A stretch of 64,000 bases of DNA from Rubellimicrobium rubrum (GCF_006152115.1 NZ_VDFU01000008.1:1-64000), one strand, 5' to 3'. Numbered from the stretch's first letter, positions 1 to 8,406 are shown. Notes: generated by a model from the letters alone, not told the origin. Translations and numbers: made by a program.

Positions 1-70
1 GGGCATTCCTTCGTCCTCCTCAGGCCCGAAAGCCTACTTCAGGGAGGACCACTTTTCAGGGGGCAGACCA

Positions 71-652
71 CTAGCCATTGACCCTGGCCCAGGCTCGGGT
101 GGTAACGGATCGCACGATGTCGGGCTGGGCTAGGAAGCGGGTCCAGGCCTGGCAGCAGGCTTCCACGATGGCGGGGTAGTCGTCCCAGACCTGGAGGCTG
201 AGCCAGTTCTGGCGGAGATACTGCCAGACGTTCTCGACCGGGTTGAGCTCGGGGCTGGGGTGTGGCGCCGGCAGCAGGGTGATGGTGGCGGGCACCTTGA
301 ACGTGGCTGATGCGTGCCAGCCAGCCCCGTCGAGCACCAAGACGGCATGCGTACCCGGGGCAACCGCGGCGCTGATCTCGGCGAGATGGGCGGTCATGGC
401 CTGGGTGTCGGCAAAGGGCATGACAAGCCCCGCACCCACGCCCCGCTCGGGGCAGACCGCACCGAAGAGGGTGGCCCAAGCGTAACGGCAGTCCCGCGGC
501 GCCCGTGGACGCGTGCCTTTGCGGGCCCAGAGGCGGGTGAGCGTGCCCTGCTGGCCCACACGGGTCTCATCGGCAAACCACACCTCGATGGGCTTGCCCT
601 GCGCCTGCTCCGGCAGGGCGGCCTGCACGTGCTGGCTGAAGTTTTCCCCCAC
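71..652 (-). CDS. IS630 family transposase, C-terminal DDE catalytic frame
   Basis: This is the catalytic half of the IS630 transposase. The three acidic residues are visible: WFADETRV (first Asp), LVLDGAGWH (second Asp) and NPVENVW (Glu), spaced as expected for the Tc1/mariner-IS630 DDE fold. It starts at a GTG at 652 only as an open frame; the natural product is probably made by a -1 frameshift from the upstream frame, which is common in IS630. It could instead be a frameshift mutation that inactivated the element. It stops at TAG 71-73. Confidence 0.75.
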   Translation of the reverse strand: MGENFSQHVQAALPEQAQGKPIEVWFADETRVGQQGTLTRLWARKGTRPRAPRDCRYAWATLFGAVCPERGVGAGLVMPFADTQAMTAHLAEISAAVAPGTHAVLVLDGAGWHASATFKVPATITLLPAPHPSPELNPVENVWQYLRQNWLSLQVWDDYPAIVEACCQAWTRFLAQPDIVRSVTTRAWARVNG

Positions 653-1125
653 TCCGCCTGCGCGGCCGGATCGCTCCTGGCGTGCTTGGACCGAACCGAC
701 AGCCGGGCAAAGCCCAGCCGGTGCAGCAGCTTGCCCACTGTGCGCTCGTGGAACGTCACGCCCCAGCGCGCGGCGATGACCCGCCGCAGGTCCACCCGCC
801 GCCAGCGCACCACATGATCCACGGCCGGATCAGGACCCGCCTCGACGATCTCAGACGGTTCGGCCATCTGCTCCGGCGTGAGGCGAAAGGCAGGCCCGGG
901 TGGCACCCGATCGGACAGGCCTGTCAGCCCTTCTGCGTTGGTGCGAACCACCCGGTCCCGCAGGGTCTGCCGGCCCATGCCGCAGCTCTCAGCCGCCTCC
1001 TTGCGGCTCTTGCCCTCCAGCACCAGCGCAAGTACCAGCATCCGCCGCGCCGCATCAGCGTCCCGGCTGCGTGCCGCCGCACGCCAAAGCTCCGTCGCGG
1101 ACAGCTCGGTGCGGGTGATCTCCAC
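394..1125 (-). CDS. IS630 family transposase, N-terminal frame
   Basis: This frame encodes the DNA-binding half of the transposase. Residues 1-75 carry the helix-turn-helix region of the family (ARRMLVLALVLEGKSRKEA, then GMGRQTLRDRV), and a second winged-helix-like part follows to about residue 155. Transposase-like sequence ends near residue 158 (RSDPAAQAEW); the rest of the frame is an out-of-frame tail. Homology resumes in the next frame at the run GTGGGGGAAAAC (minus strand, about 641-652). A -1 shift there would fuse the two halves into about 345 residues, the normal IS630 length. Start codon ATG at 1125. Confidence 0.7.
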   Translation of the reverse strand: MEITRTELSATELWRAAARSRDADAARRMLVLALVLEGKSRKEAAESCGMGRQTLRDRVVRTNAEGLTGLSDRVPPGPAFRLTPEQMAEPSEIVEAGPDPAVDHVVRWRRVDLRRVIAARWGVTFHERTVGKLLHRLGFARLSVRSKHARSDPAAQAEWGKTSASTCRPPCRSRRRASPSRCGLPMRPVWASRARSPASGPAKARVHGRRGTAVTLGPPSSVRSAPSGAWVRGLSCPLPTPRP

Positions 1126-1528
1126 TGCTCAGCCCGTCGGCATCGCCGTCTCCCTCCATGCTCCCACATGAGCAACCAACGCAGTGCTCAATGAAGAGAA
1201 CCAGAGTCACCGGCCAAGGCCGTTGGTGTTACCTACTTGCTCGAAAAGGAAACTCTGGCGCGCTGGGGAGGATTCGAACGCCCAACCCCTTAATTCGTAG
1301 TTAAGTTGGTCACGGTTGACTGGAGGAGAAAAGCTGGGGGTCAGCGCCTTCCCAAATCCATCTACCGATCGTCCTTGGCCAGAGTAACTAATCGATTCAG
1401 CCGGATGCACTAGGCGATTGTCCGCCGCATCTACATCCCACCAACTTTCAAATGTGGTAGGCAATGTGGTACCGCGACATCGTTAATCGCTCATACTCCA
1501 TATAATTCAGCTACTTATATAGCTGGGC
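1126..1528. other. Low-GC spacer between the IS and tRNA-Ser
   Basis: About 400 bases with no confident gene. From about 1195 to 1525 the composition falls to roughly half G+C, well below the neighbours, which suggests foreign or decaying DNA. An 85-codon frame on the minus strand (1207-1464, TTG start) crosses it, but I recognise no domain and see no good ribosome binding site. The region contains the tRNA-Arg-like sequence described separately. Confidence 0.5.
1256..1347 (-). pseudogene. tRNA-Arg(ACG)-like remnant
   Basis: On the minus strand the last 50 bases read as a tRNA 3' half. A 5-bp anticodon stem CTTAA/TTAAG encloses loop CTACGAA (anticodon ACG); a five-base variable region, T-loop TTCGAAT, the acceptor strand CCAGCGC, G73 and an encoded CCA follow. 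Six bases at 1347-1342 (GCGCTG) can pair with the acceptor 3' strand. The stretch between acceptor and anticodon stem is 35 bases instead of about 19 and has no D-arm. The T-stem has one mismatch and one wobble. I read this as a broken tRNA gene or an old integration site that keeps the 3' half of a tRNA-Arg. Confidence 0.5.
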
Positions 1529-1618
1529 TGGCGGAGGAGGTGGGATTCGAACCCACGGGAGGCTTGCACCTCCGGCGGTTTTCAAGACCGCAGCAATCGA
1601 CCACTCTGCCACTCCTCC
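1529..1618 (-). tRNA. tRNA-Ser(UGA)
   Basis: This is a complete class II tRNA of 90 bases with CCA encoded. The acceptor strand GGAGGAG pairs with CTCCTCC, the anticodon stem GCGGT/ACCGC encloses CTTGAAA (anticodon TGA), the long variable arm typical of serine tRNAs is present, and the T-arm reads GGGTTCGAATCCC. It decodes UCA and related serine codons. Confidence 0.95.
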
Positions 1619-1842
1619 CCGCGCGCCCTGATAGGACGGACCGAAGCGGTTGAAAAGCCGCTTCACGTTGCGGGCATTTCGATCGTGCTGTCACGGCCTC
1701 GGCTTTCCAAGAGTCGGGACGGCGGCTAATGTCGCGCGCGCAGGTTAAACCTGACCGTGGACACGGGCGGCACCTGAGAGGGATGGAAAGGGCCGGTCAA
1801 CGGCCCTGGCTGGTCAAGCCAGCCAAAGGCAAGGGGCGGAGT

Positions 1843-2628
1843 ATGACGGGCGATCCGAAAGCGCGGGTCTGGGGTGTGCGGTCCAGGACCATGGTGGTCT
1901 TGCTGGCGGCGATGGCCCTCGTGGCCTGCGGGGAGCAGGGGGGCGTGCAACCGGTCACCAGCGCCGACGAAGGGTCGCCGGGCACTGCCAGCACCCCGAC
2001 CGATGTGGAAGCGCCCGAATTGTTTCGGGTGAGCGAACCGGGGCTTTGGGATGGCCGTCCCTCGCTGGGCGGCATCTGGGTCGCGCATCCCGACGTCACG
2101 GATCCGGAGCGTGTCCGGATCGTCAACCGGTCCAACGGCCAGTCCGTCGTCGGCGCCCTGTTCCGTCGCGAGCGCGACCTGCCGGGTCCCGCGCTCCAGG
2201 TGTCGTCGGACGCGGCAGAGGCGCTGGGAATGCTGGCCGGAGCGCCGGCACCCTTGGACGTGGTGGCCCTGCGCCGGATCGACCCACCAGCCACGGAGGA
2301 GGCATCGGCCGCCCCGGAGCCTGCGGCCGACGCCGTGGCTCCGGCGGCCCCCGAAGAGATCGCCACCACGAGTCTTTCCAGCAACTCTGTGTCGTCTGAC
2401 CTGCGGAACCCCTTTGTGCAGCTTGGCACCTTTGACGTGGAAGCCCACGCCACGGACAGCGCCGCCAGACTGTCCGACAAGGGGCTGCCGGTGCGCCTTG
2501 TGCAGGAACCGGATCGGGGGGCGCGGCGCCTTCTTCTCGGCCCTGCCTCTAGCGCGGCGGAGCAATCCGCCCTGCTCGATCAAGCGGTGGCCGAAGGGTT
2601 CGCCGACGCCTACCTCGTGAGACGCTGA
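1843..2628 (+). CDS. SPOR-domain lipoprotein
   Basis: This 261-residue envelope lipoprotein has a lipobox LVAC with the acylated cysteine near residue 29, after a basic N-terminus and a short hydrophobic stretch. A long Ala/Pro-rich linker leads to a C-terminal SPOR-like domain from about residue 186 (NPFVQLGTF onward), the fold that binds denuded peptidoglycan glycan strands, often at the septum. I chose ATG 1843 because it follows AGGGGCGGA; the frame is open further upstream but lacks a signal there. It lies 16 bases before a D,D-carboxypeptidase gene, consistent with a joint role in peptidoglycan remodelling. The exact partner is unknown. Confidence 0.75.
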   Translation: MTGDPKARVWGVRSRTMVVLLAAMALVACGEQGGVQPVTSADEGSPGTASTPTDVEAPELFRVSEPGLWDGRPSLGGIWVAHPDVTDPERVRIVNRSNGQSVVGALFRRERDLPGPALQVSSDAAEALGMLAGAPAPLDVVALRRIDPPATEEASAAPEPAADAVAPAAPEEIATTSLSSNSVSSDLRNPFVQLGTFDVEAHATDSAARLSDKGLPVRLVQEPDRGARRLLLGPASSAAEQSALLDQAVAEGFADAYLVRR

Positions 2629-2644
2629 TGCCCGGAGGAGCCCG

Positions 2645-3952
2645 ATGACCCGACTGTTCGCCACCTTTGCTCTTCTGGTCGCAGGCACCCTGCCGCTGTC
2701 GGCACAGGAGTTCGAGACCGCCGCCCGAGCCGCCTGGGTGTACGACGACACTACGGGCACCGTGCTCCTCGAGAAGAACGCCGACCAGCCGGTTCCGCCG
2801 GCGTCGATGTCCAAGCTCATGACCATCTACATGGCGTTCGATGCCATCAAGAACGGCCACCTCACCACGGAGACCACCCTCCCGGTGTCCGAGCACGCCA
2901 TGAGCTACGGCGGCTCGTCGATGTTCCTCAACACGCTGGACCGCCCTACGGTGCATGATCTGCTGCGGGGGGTCATCGTCCTGTCCGGCAACGACGCGAC
3001 GGTCGTTCTGGCCGAGGCGCTGTCACCCGATGGGACCGAAGCGGGCTTCGCGGAACTGATGAACCGGCGCGCGGTCGACCTGGGGATGACGAACTCGCAT
3101 TTCGTCAACTCGAACGGCTGGCCCGCCGAAGGACACGTCATGTCGGCGCATGACCTGGGCATCCTGGCCGAACACCTGATCGAGGATTTCCCCGACCTTT
3201 ACCCGATCTTCGCCGAGCAGGAGTTCGAGTTCGACGGTCGCGTCCCGTCCAACTCGCAGAACCGCAACCCGATCCTGGGACTGGGGATCGGCGCGGACGG
3301 GCTCAAGACCGGGCACACCGAGGAAGCAGGCTATGGGCTCGTCGGATCGGCCGTGCAGGGCGACCGGCGGATCATCTTCGTGGTCACGGGCCTGCCCTCG
3401 CAGGAAGGCCGGCGCACCGAGAGCGAGCGGATCATCAACTGGGCCTTTCGACAGTTCGCCCTGCGCAACGTGGGCGAGGCCGGCACCCGCATCGCCGAGG
3501 CCGAGGTCTGGATGGGCGCCGCGCCGCGGGTTGGCCTCGTCCTGCCCGCCGACCTGTCCGTGCTCGTGCCCACCATGGGCGAAGGGATCGACGCTTCGGT
3601 GAGCTACCAGGGTCCTGTCGCGGCTCCGATCACCAAGGGTCAGGAGATCGCGCAACTGGTCCTGCACCGGGATGGGCTGCCCGAGATGCGCCTGCCCCTG
3701 GTGGCCGAAGCCGACGTGCCGACGGGGGGCTTCATGCCCCGCGTGCAGACGGCCATGGGTGTGCTGATGGGCAAGGCGGGCCTGAATATGGCCGCCATTC
3801 CCGTCCTGTCCCAGGCCGCGCCGGAAGCGAACGCGCCAGAGCCCGTTCCCCAGACCGCGCCGGCCCCGGACGCCGCAGCATCGGAGCCTGCCACGGCAGG
3901 GCCGGCCGACCCTGAGGCCGACGGGGGAGAGGCGCTTCCCGATGACGAATGA
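2645..3952 (+). CDS. dacC: D-alanyl-D-alanine carboxypeptidase (PBP5/6 type)
   Basis: This penicillin-binding protein of 435 residues removes the terminal D-Ala from peptidoglycan stem peptides in the periplasm. A signal peptide ends near LPLSAQ (residue 21). The three active-site motifs are SMSK (serine about residue 54), SGND (about 117) and KTG (LKTGHT, about 221). A beta-rich C-terminal domain follows, then an acidic Ala/Pro-rich tail; a clear C-terminal amphipathic anchor is not obvious. The start ATG 2645 follows GGAGGAG. The 3' end overlaps tmk by 11 bases, so the two are probably cotranslated. The symbol dacC is by family convention; dacA or dacF would be equally reasonable. Confidence 0.9.
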   Translation: MTRLFATFALLVAGTLPLSAQEFETAARAAWVYDDTTGTVLLEKNADQPVPPASMSKLMTIYMAFDAIKNGHLTTETTLPVSEHAMSYGGSSMFLNTLDRPTVHDLLRGVIVLSGNDATVVLAEALSPDGTEAGFAELMNRRAVDLGMTNSHFVNSNGWPAEGHVMSAHDLGILAEHLIEDFPDLYPIFAEQEFEFDGRVPSNSQNRNPILGLGIGADGLKTGHTEEAGYGLVGSAVQGDRRIIFVVTGLPSQEGRRTESERIINWAFRQFALRNVGEAGTRIAEAEVWMGAAPRVGLVLPADLSVLVPTMGEGIDASVSYQGPVAAPITKGQEIAQLVLHRDGLPEMRLPLVAEADVPTGGFMPRVQTAMGVLMGKAGLNMAAIPVLSQAAPEANAPEPVPQTAPAPDAAASEPATAGPADPEADGGEALPDDE

Positions 3953-4754
3953 GGCCCTTGGCCTTTTCGTCAGCTTCGAAGGTATCGACGGAAGCGGCAA
4001 GTCCACTCAGGCCCGGCTCCTGGCCGACCGGCTGCGCGCCACGGGCCGGGAGGTGGTCCTCACCCGCGAACCGGGCGGGAGCGCCGGGGCCGAGGAGATC
4101 CGCCAACTCGTCCTGACTGGCGACCGGCAGCGATGGTCGGCGGAAACCGAGATCTTGCTATTCACCGCCGCCCGTCGCGATCATCTGGAGCGGACCATCC
4201 GCCCGGCGCTTCGGCGCGGAGCCGTGGTCATCACCGACCGCTTCGCCGATTCCACCCGACTTTATCAGGGCACCACGCGCGGCGACCTGCGCGCAGTCGT
4301 GGACCGGCTCCACGACATGATGATTGGGGTGGAGCCTGACCTCACCTTCATGATCGACATGGAGCCTACAAAGGCTCTGAGTCGCAGCTTGATGCGCCTA
4401 TCCGACAGAGAAAGGACAAAGGCAGTCTCGTTTGCCAACCTAGCTGCATCTGTGGCGACAGAAGACCCAGTCCTTGAGGGCTATAGCCGGTCAGATCTCA
4501 CTCGCAGAGCAAACAAGGCCGCAACTGAGGCGGTAAGTTCAGCTAAGGCTGCTCACCAAACAGACATCGACGCTGAACCTGAGAGCCGCTTCGAGTCCTT
4601 CGGGCTACCCTTCCAGGAAAAGCTTCGCCAAGGATTTCTCGATCTCGCCCGCGAGCATCACGCCCGCATCGCCCTGATCGACGGTGACCGCTCTGAGTCC
4701 GAGGTCGCCGCCGACGTGGCCAAGATCGCGCTGGCCCGGTTGGAGCCAGCCTGA
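3942..4754 (+). CDS. tmk: Thymidylate kinase with an extra low-GC block in the LID region
   Basis: Phosphorylates dTMP to dTDP with ATP. The P-loop EGIDGSGKS lies at residues 13-21, the TREPGG segment near 41 and the TDRF motif near 97. At 270 residues it is about 55-60 longer than usual. The excess sits at residues 153-213 (nt 4398-4580), between the strand DLTFMIDMEP and the conserved RFESFG segment, exactly where the LID loop closes over ATP. From about 4362 to 4640 G+C drops to about 55% with codons such as AGA, CTA, TCA and GTA that are rare next door. The frame stays open and the downstream core is intact, so the protein is probably functional. Stop TGA overlaps the holB start. Confidence 0.9.
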   Translation: MTNEALGLFVSFEGIDGSGKSTQARLLADRLRATGREVVLTREPGGSAGAEEIRQLVLTGDRQRWSAETEILLFTAARRDHLERTIRPALRRGAVVITDRFADSTRLYQGTTRGDLRAVVDRLHDMMIGVEPDLTFMIDMEPTKALSRSLMRLSDRERTKAVSFANLAASVATEDPVLEGYSRSDLTRRANKAATEAVSSAKAAHQTDIDAEPESRFESFGLPFQEKLRQGFLDLAREHHARIALIDGDRSESEVAADVAKIALARLEPA

Positions 4755-5860
4755 TGGCCCGCGCCCCTGCCGACGAGCCCGCGCCCGAACCCGACCGCCG
4801 CGACGGTGCTCCGCACCCGCGCGAGGCAAAGGCCATTTTCGGTCATGAAGGCGCAGAGGCGGATATCCTGACCGCGCTCAGGTCCGGCAAGGTCCATTCC
4901 GGCTGGCTCCTGACCGGGCCCGAGGGGGTCGGCAAGGCGACCCTGGCCTACCGGATGGCAGAGACCCTGGTGGCGCAACGGCCCGGTGCCCCCTTCCCCG
5001 CTGCCCTGGGCCTGCCACCGGAGCATCCGGATTCGCGGCTCATCCGCGCCGGGGCGCATCCCCGGCTGTTCGTGCTGCGACGGGGCCTCGACGACCGGGG
5101 CAATCTCCGGTCAGTCATCACCGTGGAGGAGGCCCGCAAGCTGCGCGAGTTCTTCGGCCTTTCGGCGGCGGATGGCGGACGACGGGTCGTCATCGTGGAC
5201 GCAGCCGACGAGTTGAACCCCAATGCGGCGAACGCCATTCTCAAGCTGCTCGAGGAACCTCCCGCTCGGACTACGCTGCTCCTTGTGTCGCATCAACCGG
5301 CACGGCTGCTGCCGACCATCCGCTCCCGATGTCGTACGTTGCGCCTGTCGCCGCTAAGTCCAACCGATCTCGGTCAGGCCATGGCCTCCATCGGACTTTC
5401 CACGGATCAGCCGGGCGCACTTGCGGAACTGGCTGGGGGTTCGGTCGGCAATGCCGTCCGCCTCGTGGCTAATGGAGGACTGGACCTGTACGGCGATCTG
5501 GTTGCGCTTCTGTCCGGGCTTCCTCGGATGGACCGCCCCCGAGCGATCAAGCTGGCGGAGTCCTGCGCGGGACGGGCCGAGGGACGGTTTGACCTGCTGC
5601 TCGACCTTCTCGATCTATTCCTCACCCGAGCGGCCCGCGCCGGCTTGCTGGCCGCCCCGCCCGAGGCGGCGCCAGGCGAAGCCGCCCTTCTGGCCCGGCT
5701 CGCCCCGCACGACCTCGCGGCCCGCGCCTGGGCGGACCGGCAGGCACTGGCCTCGGCCCGGGCGCGCCAGGGCAAGGCGGTCAACCTTGACCCTGCCGCG
5801 CTGGTGCTCGATATGCTCCTCCAGATCGAACAGACGGCGCGCACGGCCGCCGCAGCCTGA
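4754..5860 (+). CDS. holB: DNA polymerase III subunit delta prime
   Basis: Clamp-loader subunit of the replicative polymerase, 368 residues. The N-terminal AAA+ domain begins with IFGHEGAEADILTAL and has a Walker-A-like loop GPEGVGKAT, a sensor region around NPNAANAILKLLEEPP, and the arginine-finger motif RSRC. The delta-prime ATPase is typically inactive, and this loop fits that subfamily rather than tau/gamma. ATG 4754 overlaps the tmk stop (TGATG), implying translational coupling. tmk-holB adjacency is widespread in alphaproteobacteria. Confidence 0.9.
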   Translation: MARAPADEPAPEPDRRDGAPHPREAKAIFGHEGAEADILTALRSGKVHSGWLLTGPEGVGKATLAYRMAETLVAQRPGAPFPAALGLPPEHPDSRLIRAGAHPRLFVLRRGLDDRGNLRSVITVEEARKLREFFGLSAADGGRRVVIVDAADELNPNAANAILKLLEEPPARTTLLLVSHQPARLLPTIRSRCRTLRLSPLSPTDLGQAMASIGLSTDQPGALAELAGGSVGNAVRLVANGGLDLYGDLVALLSGLPRMDRPRAIKLAESCAGRAEGRFDLLLDLLDLFLTRAARAGLLAAPPEAAPGEAALLARLAPHDLAARAWADRQALASARARQGKAVNLDPAALVLDMLLQIEQTARTAAAA

Positions 5861-5870
5861 GGCGGCCCCG

Positions 5871-6689
5871 ATGAGCCCTGACGCAATCACCCTTCCCGGC
5901 CTCGTGGACAGCCACTGCCACCTCGATTTCCCGGACCTCGTGAGCGATCTTCCCGCCGTGGTGGCGCGCGCCAAGGCCGCTGGCGTGGAGCGGATGGTCA
6001 CCATCTGCACCCGCCTGCGGCAGGAATCAAACGTCCGCGCCATAGCCGAAGCGCATGAAGGCGTCTTCTACGCCGCCGGCACCCATCCCATGAGCGCCGC
6101 CGAGGAACCCATGGCCACGGTGGACCAACTCGTTCAGATCGCCCGCCATCCCCTCATGGTCGGGATCGGGGAAACCGGCCTCGACTACCACTACTCCGCC
6201 GATAGCGCGGATGTGCAGCAGCGATCGCTCCGCATTCACATCGAGGCCGCGCAGGAGACGGGCTTGCCGCTCATCATCCACGCCCGCGACGCCGACGAGG
6301 ACATGGCCCGCATCCTGTCCGAAGGCGTCCTGGTGAAGCCCTATGCCTGCGTGATGCACTGCTTTTCGTCGGGCGAGAACCTCGCCCGCACCGCGTCGGA
6401 CCTGGGCTTTTATCTGTCCGTGTCGGGCATCGCTGCCTTTCCGAAAAGCGGCGAGTTGCGCGACATCTTCCGCCACGCCTCCGTCGACCGCATCCTGGTC
6501 GAAACCGACAGCCCCTACCTCGCCCCCCCACCCCACCGTGGCAGGCGCAACGAGCCCGCTTTTGTCGCCCATACGGCGCGGGCGGTCGCGCATCTGTGGG
6601 ACCTGAGCCCCGAGGACTTCGCCAAAGCGACTTCCGCGAACTTCGACCGCCTGTTCACCAAGGCGGCGCGGGCCAGGGCGGCGGCGTGA
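5871..6689 (+). CDS. tatD: TatD family metal-dependent DNase
   Basis: A TIM-barrel hydrolase of 272 residues; TatD enzymes are 3'-5' DNases or hydrolases acting in the cytosol. The metal-binding signatures are all present: DSHCHLDFPD near residue 12, GIGETGLDY, IHARDA, MHCFSSG and ETDSPYLAP. I chose ATG 5871, which begins 10 bases after the holB stop; the open frame extends much further upstream but only as a shadow of holB. The gene overlaps the next one by GTGA. It is probably part of one transcription unit with tmk and holB. Confidence 0.9.
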   Translation: MSPDAITLPGLVDSHCHLDFPDLVSDLPAVVARAKAAGVERMVTICTRLRQESNVRAIAEAHEGVFYAAGTHPMSAAEEPMATVDQLVQIARHPLMVGIGETGLDYHYSADSADVQQRSLRIHIEAAQETGLPLIIHARDADEDMARILSEGVLVKPYACVMHCFSSGENLARTASDLGFYLSVSGIAAFPKSGELRDIFRHASVDRILVETDSPYLAPPPHRGRRNEPAFVAHTARAVAHLWDLSPEDFAKATSANFDRLFTKAARARAAA

Positions 6690-7480
6690 GCGGCACCTTC
6701 CGCATCCTTGGCTGCGGGTCGTCGGGCGGCGTTCCCCGCGTGGGCGGCGACTGGGGTGCCTGCGATCCCGGGGATCCTCGCAACGCTCGCACCCGCTGCT
6801 CGGCGCTGGTCAGCCGCACCGGCCCCAAGGGCATGACACGCGTTCTGATCGATACCTCGCCCGACCTGCGGATGCAGCTCCTCGCGGCCGAGGTCGGCAG
6901 CCTGGACGCCGTGCTTTACACCCATCCCCATGCCGACCACGTCCATGGCATCGACGATCTCCGGATGGTGGTCTTCAACATGCGCTCCCGCCTGCCGGTC
7001 TGGGCCGACGCGCCTACCGCGCGGGAGCTCATGCTCCGCTTCGACTACGTCTTCGAAACGCCACCCGGATCGGGCTACCCGCCCTTATGTGACCTGAATC
7101 GGCTCGATGGCGCCGTCACGATCTCCGGTCCCGGAGGACCCCTGACCTTCCAGCCATTCACCGTGGAGCACGGCAGCATTCCTGCCCTCGGATTCCGGGT
7201 GGGCGGTCTTGCCTACCTGCCCGACGTTTCCTCGATCCCCGAGGCCGCCTGGCCCACGCTCATGGATCTCGACTGCTTCGTGGTGGACGCGCTGCGCTAC
7301 AAGCCGCACCCGACCCATGCCCATCTGGACCAAGCCCTCGAATGGATCGAACGGGCCAAGCCGCACCGCGCGGTGACGACCAACATGCATGTGGATCTGG
7401 ACTATGCGACCCTGGCTCGGGAGCTGCCCACCGGCGTCATCCCCGCGCATGACGGGCTCGAGATCGCCTTCGATCCGTGA
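6686..7480 (+). CDS. Metallo-beta-lactamase-fold hydrolase (PhnP-like)
   Basis: Protein of 264 residues starting at GTG 6686, overlapping the tatD stop. The metal-binding motif HPHADH (in LYTHPHADHVHGIDDLR) and later His and Asp residues define the MBL fold. The N-terminus GCGSSGGVPRVGGDWG is typical of the group related to PhnP, the phosphoribosyl cyclic phosphodiesterase. No phn genes are nearby, so the substrate is uncertain. The same gene follows tatD in many alphaproteobacteria. Its 3' end overlaps the downstream transporter start (GTGA). Confidence 0.85.
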   Translation: MSGTFRILGCGSSGGVPRVGGDWGACDPGDPRNARTRCSALVSRTGPKGMTRVLIDTSPDLRMQLLAAEVGSLDAVLYTHPHADHVHGIDDLRMVVFNMRSRLPVWADAPTARELMLRFDYVFETPPGSGYPPLCDLNRLDGAVTISGPGGPLTFQPFTVEHGSIPALGFRVGGLAYLPDVSSIPEAAWPTLMDLDCFVVDALRYKPHPTHAHLDQALEWIERAKPHRAVTTNMHVDLDYATLARELPTGVIPAHDGLEIAFDP

Positions 7481-8406
7481 GCATCCTTCTGTCCGTCATC
7501 CTACCGGTTTTCGTCGTGATTGGCCTGGGGTTCTTTGCCGCCAAGCGACGGCTGATCCCCGAAGCCGGGATCGACGGGATCATGCGCTTCTCGCAGGGCT
7601 TCGCGATCCCCATTCTGCTGTTCCAGGCGATCGCGACGCTCGACCTGCAGGAGAACTTCGATCTCCGGCTGGTCGGAACGTTCTACACCGGGTCCTTCAC
7701 CTGCTTCCTGATCGGGATGCTGGCCGCCCATCACCTGTTCAAGCGGGACTGGGAGGACGCGGTAGCCATCGGCTTCATCGCGCTGTTCTCGAACTCGCTT
7801 CTCCTCGGCCTGCCGATCACCGAGAGAGCCTTCGGGGCGGATGCGACGCAGGCGAACTTCGCCATCATCGCGGTGCATTCACCCTTCTGCTACGCGGTCG
7901 GCATCACCGCGATGGAGATCGCCAAGGCCAAGGGCCACCCGCCGCATACCATCCCGGCCAAGGTGTTGCGGGCGATCTTCTCCAACTCCCTGATCATCGG
8001 GATCACGCTGGGGCTGATCGTCAACCTGACCGGGCTTCCGATCCCGACGGTGGTGGACGAAGGCCTCGACATGCTGGTTCGCGCCGCCCTGCCCTCGGCC
8101 TTGTTCGGCCTGGGCGGCGTCATCGCGCGCTACCGGATCGAGGGCGACATGCCCACGATCCTGTTCACCCTGTCCTTGTCGCTGATCCTGCACCCGAGCA
8201 TCGCCTGGCTCCTGGGAACGCAGATGAACCTGTCCCAGAACGAGTTCCGGTCGGTGGTGGTGACGGCGGCCATGGCGCCGGGGGCGAACGCCTACCTGTT
8301 CGCCGCGATGTATGGACGCGCGACGCGGGTCGCGGCGTCCTGCGTGCTTCTCGGCACGGCGTTGTCGATCGTCACGGCGGCGGTCTGGCTGGCCCTTCTG
8401 GCCTGA
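7477..8406 (+). CDS. AEC family transporter (auxin efflux carrier type)
   Basis: Inner-membrane protein of 309 residues with about ten hydrophobic segments split into two halves by a short hydrophilic loop near residues 145-165, as in the AEC/PIN-like permeases (YfdV, MdcF types). These export or import small organic acids; the substrate here cannot be told from sequence. GTG 7477 overlaps the stop of the MBL gene, suggesting coupling, although the function looks unrelated. It ends 10 bases before the convergent potC-like gene. Confidence 0.85.
   Translation: MSILLSVILPVFVVIGLGFFAAKRRLIPEAGIDGIMRFSQGFAIPILLFQAIATLDLQENFDLRLVGTFYTGSFTCFLIGMLAAHHLFKRDWEDAVAIGFIALFSNSLLLGLPITERAFGADATQANFAIIAVHSPFCYAVGITAMEIAKAKGHPPHTIPAKVLRAIFSNSLIIGITLGLIVNLTGLPIPTVVDEGLDMLVRAALPSALFGLGGVIARYRIEGDMPTILFTLSLSLILHPSIAWLLGTQMNLSQNEFRSVVVTAAMAPGANAYLFAAMYGRATRVAASCVLLGTALSIVTAAVWLALLA

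Larger units (their letters stand above)
71..1125 (-). mobile_element. IS630-type insertion sequence, ends not resolved
   Basis: The span covers the transposase of an IS630-family element, split over two overlapping frames. I looked for terminal inverted repeats on both sides and for the TA duplication typical of IS630, and found no convincing pair. A possible left end is the sequence around 41-66, but no matching copy is visible between 1126 and 1260. The element may be truncated or its ends diverged. It lies beside a decayed tRNA-like sequence and an intact tRNA-Ser, a typical setting for integration events. Confidence 0.7.

Noticed and set aside
1207-1464. 85-codon frame in the low-GC spacer
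   Set aside because: TTG start, no ribosome binding site, no recognised domain, and it runs through the tRNA-like sequence.
1256-1528. tRNA-Arg interrupted by an intron
   Set aside because: I searched the upstream low-GC region for a matching 5' half with a D-arm and acceptor strand and found none.
4398-4580. Intein or group I intron in tmk
   Set aside because: The block is too short for an intein and shows no splice-junction Cys/Ser-HN-Cys pattern; I could not identify conserved group I core elements by eye.
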